This document shows positions 1-7,813 of a stretch of 17,950 nt of DNA, piece after piece. Every line of letters starts with the position of its first letter. Position 1 is the first letter of the stretch. The notes under the pieces are model-generated. The model had not been told where the DNA came from. It worked only from the letters and a program-made list of their open reading frames with translations, and did no database searches. Both the position numbers and the translations under genes were made by a program. The stretch lies in the NCBI GenBank assembly GCA_018402615.1, contig JAGYIH010000020.1, forward strand, positions 1 through 17,950, given 5' to 3'. The DNA comes from Aquiluna sp. Its GTDB lineage: Bacteria; Actinomycetota; Actinomycetes; Actinomycetales; Microbacteriaceae.

Positions 1-1
1 G

Positions 2-208
2 GCCGCGGAACTACTTGGGGTTGAAATCAAGGACTGCATCGCTTTCGAAGACTCTCACACCGGCTTGGCCTCGGCCGAGGCTGCCGGCGCACACGCGATC
101 GGGATCCCGAATCTAATTTCCCTGGCAAAAAGACCAACCAATAAGATCATCGCGTCCCTGACCGATGTGGATGCGGAGAATCTGGAAAGTCTGAGGGTTC
201 ATGTCTGA
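2..208 (+). CDS. HAD-superfamily hydrolase, C-terminal part (gene truncated by the window edge)
   Basis: An open frame enters the window at base 2 and stops with TGA at 206-208, giving the last 68 residues of a protein whose start lies outside. The segment FEDSHTGLASAEAAGAHAIG is the motif IV region of HAD phosphatases of the beta-phosphoglucomutase/phosphatase subfamily, where the acidic residues bind Mg2+ and the following Gly/Ala-rich helix supports the active site. The catalytic N-terminal DxD motif is outside the window, so the substrate cannot be judged. The stop overlaps the ATG of trmI (ATGTCTGA), which suggests translational coupling and one transcript. Family assignment is good; specific function is unknown. 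Confidence 0.85.
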   Translation, partial: AAELLGVEIKDCIAFEDSHTGLASAEAAGAHAIGIPNLISLAKRPTNKIIASLTDVDAENLESLRVHV

Positions 209-1160
209 GATCTTTGAGGTGGGGGACAAGGTTCAGCTCACCGGCCCAAAGGGCCGACTAAATTCGATAACACTTATTGCTGGCGCAAGGTTTGGTTCTC
301 ACAAGGGCGACGTCTTACACGATGACATAATCGGCAAGCCATCTGGGAGCGTTATAAAGAATCACAACGGGGACGAATATCTAGCCCTAAAACCCCTGTT
401 GGCAGACTACGTAATGGCGATGCCACGCGGTGCGGCAATCGTTTACCCAAAAGACGCGGCGCAAATACTGGTTGAGGGCGACATTTTTCCGGGTGCGGTC
501 GTGGCGGAGGCCGGGGTTGGCTCGGGAGCTCTCTCTAGCTTTCTATTGCGAGCCCTGGGTGAGAATGGGCGGCTGTTTTCATTTGAACTTCGCGAGGAAT
601 TTGCCCAAATTGCAAAGGCAAATGTAACTAATTTCCTTGGTGAGGCACCGAACTGGAAGGTAATAATCGGAGGGTTCCAGGAGACTGCGGTGAAGACCAT
701 TGGTAAGGCTGGTGCAGATCGGGTGGTGCTTGACATGCTGGCGCCCTGGGATTGCATTGGGGAAGTTTCAGAGGTCTTGAAGCCCGGTGGGCTGGTAATT
801 ATTTACGTTGCCACCGTAACTCAGCTGTCGCGCACCGCTGAGACCATAAAATCCCATGGCGGCTTCACGGACGTATCGGCATGGGAGTCACTTGTGCGTC
901 CCTGGCATTTGGACGGACTGGCCGTTCGGCCCGAACATCGAATGATTGGTCACACTGGATTTCTCATGACCGCCAGAAGGCTTGCCCCGGATACTGTGTT
1001 GCCTCAGTTCAAGGTTCGCAGAGCCTCAAAAGCAGAGCACTCTGCTGAGGATATGGATGTTTGGTTGCCACAATCCATGGGCGAAAGGGCCGTTAGTGAG
1101 AAAAAGCTCAGAAAAACTGTCCGAAAGGTAACTCAAGAGGCAAACGACAGGCAGAATTAG
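201..1160 (+). CDS. trmI: tRNA (adenine(58)-N1)-methyltransferase TrmI
   Basis: The 319-residue protein uses S-adenosylmethionine to methylate N1 of A58 in the T-loop of tRNAs, in the cytoplasm, as a tetramer in characterised relatives (Rv2118c of M. tuberculosis). An N-terminal small beta domain (about residues 1-75) precedes a Rossmann methyltransferase domain. The SAM-binding loop is VAEAGVGSGALSS (about 101-113), the ribose-binding acidic residue follows in FELRE (about 128-132), and the catalytic DMLAPWD motif is at about 178-184. Length is slightly above the usual 280 residues because of a basic C-terminal tail that could contact tRNA. The ATG overlaps the upstream HAD stop by 8 nt. The next gene follows with essentially no gap. 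In many actinobacteria the proteasome ATPase gene mpa/arc lies a little beyond trmI; here it does not. Confidence 0.95.
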   Translation: MSEIFEVGDKVQLTGPKGRLNSITLIAGARFGSHKGDVLHDDIIGKPSGSVIKNHNGDEYLALKPLLADYVMAMPRGAAIVYPKDAAQILVEGDIFPGAVVAEAGVGSGALSSFLLRALGENGRLFSFELREEFAQIAKANVTNFLGEAPNWKVIIGGFQETAVKTIGKAGADRVVLDMLAPWDCIGEVSEVLKPGGLVIIYVATVTQLSRTAETIKSHGGFTDVSAWESLVRPWHLDGLAVRPEHRMIGHTGFLMTARRLAPDTVLPQFKVRRASKAEHSAEDMDVWLPQSMGERAVSEKKLRKTVRKVTQEANDRQN

Positions 1161-1169
1161 GTGTCTTCA

Positions 1170-2159
1170 ATGAAAGTAAATAACTTGCGCAAACTTGCTC
1201 TACTAGCCCTACCAATTCTTGTCCTGGCAGGGTGCTCCGCACCCGAACCCGAAGTCCAGGGACCAAAGGGATACGCAGAGCTCTCTGTTGGCCTGCCTCT
1301 GGCATGCGAGGAGTTCGAGACTGGCAATGCTGTGAATCAAATCGAGGTTACTGGCGAGTTTGGTGTCCAACCTGAGGTGAACTTTCCAACTCCGCTTTCT
1401 GGGACCGGGGTGCAGACTCAGGTAGTTATCGAGGGCGATGGCGGCAAGATTGTTGGAGGACAACGGGTTTCACTTCACTTTTTGGGTTACAACTCAGCCA
1501 ATGGCGCAGTTATTCAGGGCAGTGAATTTGGGACTGAGGGGTTCATTGCTCAGGACCTAATCGCCGACGCAACACCTGATTTCTGTAAGGCGCTCACTGG
1601 AGTGAGCGTGGGTTCAAGGGTCGCGGTTCTGCTCGACGCCGAGAGTGCTCATGACTCCCAGGGAATTCCGACCCTTGGCATTGCTGCGGACCACGGAGTG
1701 ATCTTTATTTTCGACGTTGTCGATGCTTATCTACCCAGGGCCAACGGTGTCTCTAGATCCCCGGAATCGGGTATGCCAACAGTAATTACTGCGCCATCCG
1801 GGCAGCCCGGAATTCAGATTCCCGCCAGCCAGGCACCCGCGGACTTCAAGCGAACGATACTGATTGAGGGCGGTGGAGAGCCAATCGTGATCGGTGACAC
1901 CGTCGTGCTTCACTACTCGGGTTGGACCTGGGGAGGGGAGCTGTTTGACTCATCCTGGAATGCGGGGGCTCCGGCAACTTTCCCGATCACTAGGGATGGT
2001 CTGATTGAAGGCTTTGTGATGGGCCTAGAAGGGGTAACCGTCGGCTCTCAAGTGGTTGTGGTGATCCCGCCAGAACTTGGCTATGGCGATAACTCTCAGG
2101 GGGCAATCCCAGCGGGATCAACCCTCATCTTTGTGATCGACGTTCTGGGCAAGGGCTAG
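1170..2159 (+). CDS. FKBP-type peptidyl-prolyl isomerase lipoprotein with two FKBP domains
   Basis: From ATG 1170 the 329-residue protein has a basic N-terminus, a hydrophobic segment and the lipobox LAGC with Cys22, so it should be an exported lipoprotein anchored in the membrane. The C-terminal FKBP domain (about 235-329) keeps most pocket residues: Tyr in LHYSG, FDSS, IEGF and LGYGD. A preceding segment (about 85-185) has the same outline (GQRVSLHFLGY, then GVSVGSRVAV) but lacks the FDSS and YGD motifs, so it is a degenerate, probably inactive copy. Its likely role is folding of exported proteins. A GTG at 1161 directly after the trmI stop would add three residues; ATG 1170 is preferred because AGGTG sits six bases upstream. 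FKBP genes between pafA and pafB are known in Streptomyces, so this may be the retained neighbour of a lost pafA. Confidence 0.9.
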   Translation: MKVNNLRKLALLALPILVLAGCSAPEPEVQGPKGYAELSVGLPLACEEFETGNAVNQIEVTGEFGVQPEVNFPTPLSGTGVQTQVVIEGDGGKIVGGQRVSLHFLGYNSANGAVIQGSEFGTEGFIAQDLIADATPDFCKALTGVSVGSRVAVLLDAESAHDSQGIPTLGIAADHGVIFIFDVVDAYLPRANGVSRSPESGMPTVITAPSGQPGIQIPASQAPADFKRTILIEGGGEPIVIGDTVVLHYSGWTWGGELFDSSWNAGAPATFPITRDGLIEGFVMGLEGVTVGSQVVVVIPPELGYGDNSQGAIPAGSTLIFVIDVLGKG

Positions 2160-2175
2160 TTGTTGAGGGAGATGT

Positions 2176-3114
2176 ATGTCTAAACAATCTCCCGCTCAGC
2201 GGCTTTTCACGCTCACCTGCTGCCTGCTGGCTGCTCCCAAACTGGGACTGAGTAAAAAGCAGATTTACAACTCGGTTCAGGCTTACCTCGAAAGCTCCAG
2301 CGATGCCAGAGAAAAACTTTTCGATCGCGATAAGACCACCCTCCGAGAAATGGGAGTGGCGATAGAGGTTATTGATTTTGAATTGCTTGAAGAAACCGAT
2401 GCTTCTCGTTACCGCATTGCCAAGGGGACCTTTGAGTGGCCCAAGGAGCTGTCACTAAATTCAGAAAAACTGCAGTTGCTCGAACTAGCTGCGAGGGCAT
2501 GGAATAACCGGGTTATGGCTCCGGTCGCTCAATCTGGGCTTACCAGACTGAAAACCCTTGGTGTTATGCCCGGGTCCAGAGAGCTAGCGATTTTCACACC
2601 AAGACTGATTGCTCGTCACCAGAGCTTTGACCCAATTGCCAGGGCTATTGCGGACCAGCGATCGATCGCCTTTCACTATCGCAAGGCTGACGGTGAGGAG
2701 TCCTTGCGTGAGGTTGAACCCCAGAAGCTGCGGTTTATCGAGGGACATTGGGTTTTGCTTGGACGCGAAGCGGGTGTTTTGAAGAATTATCTTCTTCGCC
2801 GCATCGTTTCTGAGGTTCAAACGGGTGAGACATTTGCGTCTTTGGTGGCAACACAGGAACTATTGGCCGCAGAGCGTGACCTGCAAGAACACGTGTTGTC
2901 CCAGCTGGCAGTTTTTAGAGTTGCCGAAGATTCAGAGGCCTGGTGGCACTTTGAAGTCGATGAATCCGGCGTTGCGACCCTGAACTATATGGATGAGGCG
3001 CTGCTTGCCGAAGATCTGATGGAGTTTGGTTCGGACATCAGCGTTATCGAGCCAGAGTCACTCGCAGCAAGAGTGAGGCTTGGTTTTGAGAAGGTGGTGA
3101 GCAGTCATGCCTAA
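2176..3114 (+). CDS. pafB: WYL-domain transcriptional regulator PafB
   Basis: The 312-residue protein has an N-terminal winged-helix region (about 1-90; SPAQRLFTLTCCLLAAPKLG matches the PafB start), a central WYL domain (about 155-220, FHYRKADGEESLREVEP ... GHWVLLGRE ... LLRRI) and a C-terminal WCX-like extension. The signature Trp-Tyr-Leu reads Trp-Val-Leu. In mycobacteria PafB and PafC form a complex that activates the LexA/RecA-independent DNA-damage response; WYL domains sense nucleic-acid ligands. GAGGGAGA about four bases upstream of ATG 2176 is a clear ribosome binding site. It overlaps pafC by 8 nt, consistent with equimolar synthesis of partners. The name derives from cotranscription with pafA (Pup ligase), but no pafA lies here. 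Confidence 0.9.
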   Translation: MSKQSPAQRLFTLTCCLLAAPKLGLSKKQIYNSVQAYLESSSDAREKLFDRDKTTLREMGVAIEVIDFELLEETDASRYRIAKGTFEWPKELSLNSEKLQLLELAARAWNNRVMAPVAQSGLTRLKTLGVMPGSRELAIFTPRLIARHQSFDPIARAIADQRSIAFHYRKADGEESLREVEPQKLRFIEGHWVLLGREAGVLKNYLLRRIVSEVQTGETFASLVATQELLAAERDLQEHVLSQLAVFRVAEDSEAWWHFEVDESGVATLNYMDEALLAEDLMEFGSDISVIEPESLAARVRLGFEKVVSSHA

Positions 3115-4069
3115 GCAGGAATTGGATGCTGAGGAGCAGTTCAACTTGGCGCTCTCAATTGTTGGACTTGTGCTTCGAGATGGTTCACACACCGTGAAGG
3201 AGCTTGCCGAACACTTCGACTTCAGTGAAAATTCAATCCGGCGAGCCGTTTTGACGATAGGCAACAGCGAGGATGTGGGAAATTTTCGAACCCACTTCTA
3301 TCTTGACGATGAGCTTTTGGAAAAGGGAGAGATTGACTTTACTCAGGCAGAAGCTGAGCTAAGCGAACCTCCGGTCCTCACCCAGCGACAGGTCGCCGCA
3401 CTGGCTACGGGGTTAGATTACTTGGCTTCACTGCCACACTTTGAAGCCAGCAGCGAACTTGCGGAGTTGCGATCCGCAATCGGTGGTGCCACTCCTACAG
3501 CCATCTCAAGAGTCCCCAAGACTCGAGAACTTTCGCTGCTGACCTCCTTGCAGGATGCGCTTCTTGGCGGATTTGCCGTTATTTGTGAGTATCGAAATCA
3601 ATTGGGGGAGCGCTCAACAAGAACCATTGACCCACTGCGCATCGACTTTGTGTCCGATAAGCACTACCTGAGAGGCTTTTGCCACAAGAATCAGGCGATT
3701 CGATCATTCAGAATTGACCGCATGGTCTCTGTGGCGGTGACCGATTTGGCGATCTCGGAAATGGCTCTGAGCCACCCGATACCTGAGGAGGTTTTTGGAG
3801 AGGTAACTTCAGAAGCCCTGGTCAAAGTGGCAGCTCAGCCAGAGGCTTCGGAGATATTCTGGAACTTTCCATCGGTTGGCGAGCTATCCAAACAAGACGG
3901 TGAATTGGTCGGAGAAATTATGGTGGGCTCTCTGAAGGCACTGGGACGGCACATTGCTCGGTATGGTGGCCTGGTGAGAGTTATCAGTCCGCAGTCCGCA
4001 GTTGATTCTGTGCGCGAGTTCGCAATTTCAGCACTTGCGCAACCCCAGCCTCCAAAGGATGAAGACTAG
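3107..4069 (+). CDS. pafC: WYL-domain transcriptional regulator PafC
   Basis: The 320-residue partner of PafB begins with a helix-turn-helix region (about residues 10-60, VLRDGSHTVKELAEHFDFSE NSIRRAV when read across positions 3173-3250). It then has a WYL domain (about 155-215: CEYRNQLGERSTRTIDPLRI, KHYLRGFC, SFRIDRM) and a C-terminal WCX-type domain. The WYL triad reads His-Tyr-Leu. The ATG lies inside the last codons of pafB after GGTGGTGAG, so translation is probably coupled. With PafB it should regulate DNA-damage genes. The gene ends one base before the next ATG, so it is in the same operon as the unknown membrane protein, tatA, tatC and the helicase, matching the pafBC-tatAC-helY order of M. 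tuberculosis (Rv2096c-Rv2092c). Confidence 0.9.
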   Translation: MPKQELDAEEQFNLALSIVGLVLRDGSHTVKELAEHFDFSENSIRRAVLTIGNSEDVGNFRTHFYLDDELLEKGEIDFTQAEAELSEPPVLTQRQVAALATGLDYLASLPHFEASSELAELRSAIGGATPTAISRVPKTRELSLLTSLQDALLGGFAVICEYRNQLGERSTRTIDPLRIDFVSDKHYLRGFCHKNQAIRSFRIDRMVSVAVTDLAISEMALSHPIPEEVFGEVTSEALVKVAAQPEASEIFWNFPSVGELSKQDGELVGEIMVGSLKALGRHIARYGGLVRVISPQSAVDSVREFAISALAQPQPPKDED

Positions 4070-4381
4070 ATGGGCTGGACGGGCTGGTTAGTTTTGGCGG
4101 TGAGCCTAGGTGGTCTTTACGGCCTGGGGCTGGTGCTCTATCGCTTATTTTTGAGCGCTAAGTCCTTGCTTAGGGCAATCACACACTCCAGGGCGCTGGT
4201 TGCAGAGGCGATGGCTTACGAGCCAATGGATTACCAGCCTGCAAAACCGACCACCGCGGAAGACCTCAAAGAGGTGCTGGTTGCAAGAAGAAGTTTTGAG
4301 AGGGTTCAAGAAGCGAAAGCCCAGGCCAGACAGCGTAGACTTCTAAAACGGATTAGCCACATAGAAATAGATAAGAGGTAG
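4070..4381 (+). CDS. Unrecognised small membrane protein between pafC and tatA
   Basis: The 103-residue protein is not one I recognise. Residues about 4-28 (GWLVLAVSLGGLYGLGLVLY) form one predicted transmembrane helix. The rest is a cytosolic or periplasmic tail that is rich in Ala, Arg, Lys and Glu and probably helical or coiled coil from about 65 onward (EDLKEVLVARRSFERVQEAK). The predicted topology is a short N-terminal segment, one helix and a charged C-terminal stalk, superficially like TatA/TatB, but there is no FG or KLP hinge motif. ATG 4070 follows the pafC stop directly with AAAGGATG upstream as ribosome binding site, and tatA starts 2 nt after its stop. The tight packing supports it being a real gene; function is unknown. 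Confidence 0.75.
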   Translation: MGWTGWLVLAVSLGGLYGLGLVLYRLFLSAKSLLRAITHSRALVAEAMAYEPMDYQPAKPTTAEDLKEVLVARRSFERVQEAKAQARQRRLLKRISHIEIDKR

Positions 4382-4383
4382 GC

Positions 4384-4587
4384 ATGAGACTTCAAGGCTG
4401 GGAATGGATCATCATTCTTGCGATCGTGCTGCTGCTATGGGGAGCGCCGAAGCTTCCTGCACTGGCAAAAAGTGCGGCGCAGTCAATGAGAATTTTTAAG
4501 AAGGAAATCGGCAAGAACGGCGAAGCCCCTGAGGCTGCGAAGGTTGAGACCGAAACCGCTCCAGAGAGCGAGAAAAACAAGGACTAA
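4384..4587 (+). CDS. tatA: Sec-independent (twin-arginine) translocase subunit TatA
   Basis: The 67-residue protein has the TatA plan: a short N-terminus (MRLQGWEW), a transmembrane helix (about 7-20, WIIILAIVLLLWG), a hinge with KLP (about 23-25), an amphipathic helix (ALAKSAAQSMRIFKKEI, about 26-43) and an acidic unstructured tail. It would oligomerise with TatC to pass folded, twin-arginine-signal proteins across the membrane. Actinobacterial substrates include the Rieske protein QcrA, which is also encoded here. The usual Phe-Gly pair at the end of the membrane helix reads Trp-Gly. GAGG lies just upstream of ATG 4384, and the stop codon overlaps the tatC start (TAATGG). Confidence 0.92.
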   Translation: MRLQGWEWIIILAIVLLLWGAPKLPALAKSAAQSMRIFKKEIGKNGEAPEAAKVETETAPESEKNKD

Positions 4588-5378
4588 TGGCGCGGCGCAG
4601 CAATAAAGAGCGCCGCGGTACCCTTCGCTCTCACCTTCGAGAGCTCCGGATACGTCTTTCATGGTCGGCAGGATTTTTAGTAGTCGGCACTGTTGTCGGC
4701 TGGTTTCTATTTGATCCCGTTTTCTCGTTCCTGCAAGAACCACTTAAAAATGTCGCTCAAGAAAGAGGTATCGACGCCTCTGCAAACTTCACGACCGTGG
4801 TTTCGGCCTTCGATCTTCGCATCCAGCTCTCGATATTTTTGGGAGTAATCATTACCTCACCAGTTTGGCTCTGGAACATCTGGGCCTTTGTTTCCCCGGG
4901 GCTCAAGGACAAAGAGCGAAAATACGCGATTGGCTTCATGGTCTCCGCGTTGCCACTGTTCCTTGCCGGGACCACCCTGGCATGGGCCTCACTGCCTGGT
5001 TTTGTTGTGGCCCTGATTGGATTCACCCCGGAGGGAAGCACAAACGTCATCAACGCTGCCGACTACGTGCTGTTTGCGATTCGCATCCTGCTGATCTTTG
5101 GTGTCGCATTTGTGATGCCGGTAATCCTGGTGCTGTTGAACTTTGCCGGCATCGCCACGGGTAGGGGAATCCTGAAAAGTTGGCGAGCAGCCGTATTGAT
5201 AATTGCAATTGTGGCTGCGCTTGCGACACCGGTTGCTGAGCCAATGACAATGCTCCTGATGATGATTCCTCTGATGATCTTGTACTTTGGTGCCGTTGGC
5301 ATCGCCATGCTAAATGACAAGCGCCGAGAGCGTAAGCAGGCGAAGCTGCTTTCAAGTGATGACCTCGAACTCGACTGA
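4587..5378 (+). CDS. tatC: Twin-arginine translocase subunit TatC
   Basis: The 263-residue integral membrane protein is the signal-peptide receptor of the Tat pathway. The N-terminal cytosolic segment carries HLRELRIRL (about 16-24), the family signature that helps bind twin-arginine peptides, and FVSPGLKDKERKYA (about 102-115) is the conserved first cytosolic loop with its Pro-Gly-Leu and Glu. Six hydrophobic helices are visible, at about 25-45, 73-100, 117-137, 158-183, 197-212 and 215-235. The C-terminus is highly charged (NDKRRERKQAK). The start overlaps the tatA stop by one base. The end overlaps the proposed start of the helicase gene by 20 nt, continuing the operon. Confidence 0.95.
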   Translation: MARRSNKERRGTLRSHLRELRIRLSWSAGFLVVGTVVGWFLFDPVFSFLQEPLKNVAQERGIDASANFTTVVSAFDLRIQLSIFLGVIITSPVWLWNIWAFVSPGLKDKERKYAIGFMVSALPLFLAGTTLAWASLPGFVVALIGFTPEGSTNVINAADYVLFAIRILLIFGVAFVMPVILVLLNFAGIATGRGILKSWRAAVLIIAIVAALATPVAEPMTMLLMMIPLMILYFGAVGIAMLNDKRRERKQAKLLSSDDLELD

Positions 5379-7797
5379 GCCAAGTCCCTCAGAGCGCTAT
5401 GCCAGGGCCAAGGAAAAGCATCGATACCAAGAACTAGAGGCCTTCACCCGAGAACTCAAATTTCCTCTTGATGACTTCCAGGAGAGGGCATGTCGAGCTC
5501 TGGAGCGAAACAGTGGGGTACTGGTCGCCGCCCCGACCGGCGCTGGAAAGACAATTATTGGCGAGTTTGCTATTCACCTCGCAGTCGCAAAGGGCCAGAA
5601 GGTCTTTTACACGACACCAATCAAGGCACTCAGTAACCAAAAGTATGCCGAGCTGGCGGCAAAGTACGGCAAGGAAAAGGTTGGCCTACTAACCGGAGAT
5701 AACAACAACAACTCTGAGGCACAGATAGTTGTCATGACCACCGAGGTGCTGCGCAACATGATCTACGCGACCTCAACCTCACTTCGTGATTTGGGCTTTG
5801 TGGTCATGGATGAGGTTCACTACCTTGCCGACCGCTTCCGGGGAGCGGTCTGGGAAGAGGTGATTTTGCACCTGCCCAAAGACGTTTTGGTGGTCTCGCT
5901 CAGCGCCACGGTTTCTAATGCCGAGGAGTTTGGTGCCTGGTTGGCGGAGGTCCGCGGTAACACGGAGATAATCGTGTCCGAAATTCGGCCGGTGCCACTT
6001 CACCAGCACGTGATGTTTGGTGATGAAATGCTCGAACTTTTCGAGCGCAATAGCAAGCAAACCAGGGTTAATCCCGAGCTCTTGCAAAAACACCAGGCTC
6101 GTCAGCGCTCGCCCTATAGATCGAGAAACAACAGGCCTAGCTACCAGCGCCCGAATGAGAGAAGTTTTCCCCGATTGGAAAAACCCGACGTGGTCGAGAC
6201 TCTGGATCGTGCAGATCTCTTACCCGCCATCTTCTTCATATTTTCCCGTGCCGGTTGCGAGAAGGCGGTTGAGTCATGCAGGCGTTCAGGGGTAAGGCTT
6301 ACGGATCGCGATCAGTCCTTGGAGATTCGCAGGGTCGCGGAAGCGCGCTGCTCTTCGATTGGCGATGAAGACCTTGACACGCTTGGGTACTTTGACTGGT
6401 TAGCATCGTTGGAACGTGGTTACGCGGCCCATCACGCTGGCATGCTGCCCGCTTTCAAGGAGGTTGTCGAAGAGCTCTTTCTGCGCAAACTTGTGAAGGT
6501 GGTCTTCGCGACAGAAACTCTTGCTCTGGGAATCAACATGCCCGCTCGAACAGTGGTTCTTGAGCGACTGGACAAGTTCAATGGCGAAGCTAGGGTTCAA
6601 ATCACCGCGGGGGAGTACACCCAACTAACAGGCCGGGCCGGTAGAAGGGGCATTGACCCCGAGGGGCACTCCGTAATCCTTTGGGGTCAGCAGCTTGATC
6701 CGAACGTGGTTGCCGGTTTGGCATCCAAGCGAACCTACCCCTTGAATTCAAGTTTCCGACCCACATACAACATGGCAGTAAATCTGACTGCGGCCTTTGG
6801 AGCCCACAGAGCCTCTCAGGTATTGGAACGATCCTTTGCACAGTTCCAAGCCGACCGCAGCGTGGTTGGGCTCGCGCAGGTGATTTCAGAAAAGCAGGCC
6901 TCGCTAGAGGGATATGAGCAGGCCATGCAGTGTCACCTTGGTGACTTTATTCAGTACTCAACGATCCGGAGCGACATCTCCGAATTGGAGCGCTCCGGCT
7001 CCTCACTGCGTTCGCGCGGCGGCAAAGACATGCAAAACACGAAGCTGATGCGAACTCACGAAAGCAAGCTTGCTGACCTGAAGCGTCAGCTGAGAGCTCA
7101 TGCCTGTCACGGCTGTAACGAGAGAGAAGCCCATGCGCGCTGGGGGGAGCGCTACCAAAAGCTGCGCCGGGAAGTTATTCAGGCCGTCAACCAGATCGAG
7201 CAGCGCACCAACCAGGTTGCCAAGACTTTTGAAAGAATTTGTTCGCTGCTGACGCAGCTGGAATACCTAAAGCCCGACGGCGACGATCTCGAGGTTACCG
7301 CTGCCGGAAATCGACTAGCCAAGATCTACGGAGACCGTGATCTGCTAATTGCAGAGTGCGTGAACAGGGGGGTTTGGCAGCAGTTGGATGCGGCTTCTCT
7401 CGCCTCAATGGCTGCCGCTCTGGTTTATGAAAACCGGAGGGACGAGGGAGACTATGAACCCAAGCTCCCCAAGGGTGAGTTTAGGGAAGCCTTAGTTGCG
7501 ACCGAGGAAATTCAGCAGCGACTCTATGAGCTTCAAGAGGAATTTAGGCTTCCGAAAGAAAGTGCCCTGGAGTTAGGGATGGTTTGGGGTATCTATCGCT
7601 GGGCCACCGGCGCCAGATTTGACGACGTTCTGAAACTCACCGGATTGTTGCCCGGAGACTTTATTCGCTGGTCTAAACAAATTATTGACCTGTTGGATCA
7701 ACTCGCTAATGGGGCTGACGCCAGCCTTGCCGAGACGGCATATTCGGCTATGGATCAAATCAAGCGTGGCATCGTTGCCTACAGCTATTACGTCTAG
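5359..7797 (+). CDS. helY: DEVH-box Ski2/Mtr4-like RNA helicase (HelY family)
   Basis: From ATG 5359 the protein has 812 residues. Superfamily 2 motifs, in order, are Walker A AAPTGAGKT (57-65), TTPIKALSNQK (motif Ia, 85-95), DEVH (151-154), SAT (182-184), the AHHAGM segment (357-362) and QLTGRAGRRG (motif VI, 422-431). A Cys-containing CHGCNEREAHARWGERY region near the middle of the C-terminal half is typical of actinobacterial HelY proteins. These resemble eukaryotic Ski2/Mtr4 and probably remodel RNA for decay or ribosome-related processing. A basic low-complexity insert (about 235-275) lies between the two RecA domains. An upstream in-frame ATG (5314) would overlap tatC by 65 nt and is unlikely; GTG 5356 is another option. 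The position downstream of tatC matches M. tuberculosis Rv2093c-Rv2092c. Confidence 0.9.
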   Translation: MTSNSTEPSPSERYARAKEKHRYQELEAFTRELKFPLDDFQERACRALERNSGVLVAAPTGAGKTIIGEFAIHLAVAKGQKVFYTTPIKALSNQKYAELAAKYGKEKVGLLTGDNNNNSEAQIVVMTTEVLRNMIYATSTSLRDLGFVVMDEVHYLADRFRGAVWEEVILHLPKDVLVVSLSATVSNAEEFGAWLAEVRGNTEIIVSEIRPVPLHQHVMFGDEMLELFERNSKQTRVNPELLQKHQARQRSPYRSRNNRPSYQRPNERSFPRLEKPDVVETLDRADLLPAIFFIFSRAGCEKAVESCRRSGVRLTDRDQSLEIRRVAEARCSSIGDEDLDTLGYFDWLASLERGYAAHHAGMLPAFKEVVEELFLRKLVKVVFATETLALGINMPARTVVLERLDKFNGEARVQITAGEYTQLTGRAGRRGIDPEGHSVILWGQQLDPNVVAGLASKRTYPLNSSFRPTYNMAVNLTAAFGAHRASQVLERSFAQFQADRSVVGLAQVISEKQASLEGYEQAMQCHLGDFIQYSTIRSDISELERSGSSLRSRGGKDMQNTKLMRTHESKLADLKRQLRAHACHGCNEREAHARWGERYQKLRREVIQAVNQIEQRTNQVAKTFERICSLLTQLEYLKPDGDDLEVTAAGNRLAKIYGDRDLLIAECVNRGVWQQLDAASLASMAAALVYENRRDEGDYEPKLPKGEFREALVATEEIQQRLYELQEEFRLPKESALELGMVWGIYRWATGARFDDVLKLTGLLPGDFIRWSKQIIDLLDQLANGADASLAETAYSAMDQIKRGIVAYSYYV

Positions 7798-7801
7798 AAC
7801 T

Positions 7802-7807
7802 TAAGCT
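7802..7807 (+). promoter_or_regulatory. Putative -10 box of a leaderless lnt transcript
   Basis: TAAGCT fits the actinobacterial -10 pattern TANNNT and is followed by exactly six bases (AGGGAC) before the lnt ATG at 7814, so transcription would begin at or next to the A of the start codon. The AGGGA in the spacer is too close to the ATG to be a normal ribosome binding site. A weak TTGCCT at 7775-7780 is spaced 21 nt, longer than ideal. It lies just after the helY stop, so a second promoter inside the run is plausible. Confidence 0.5.
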
Positions 7808-7813
7808 AGGGAC

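Noticed and set aside
5314..5358. Upstream ATG at 5314 as the helicase start
   Set aside because: It would overlap tatC by 65 nt and encode a Ser/Arg-rich extension unlike the family. ATG 5359 (or GTG 5356) fits the short overlaps of the rest of the operon.
6080..6180. Basic Arg/Ser/Asn-rich stretch in the helicase as a possible inserted element
   Set aside because: It stays in frame between the two RecA domains, where HelY proteins vary in length; no flanking repeats or composition shift was seen.
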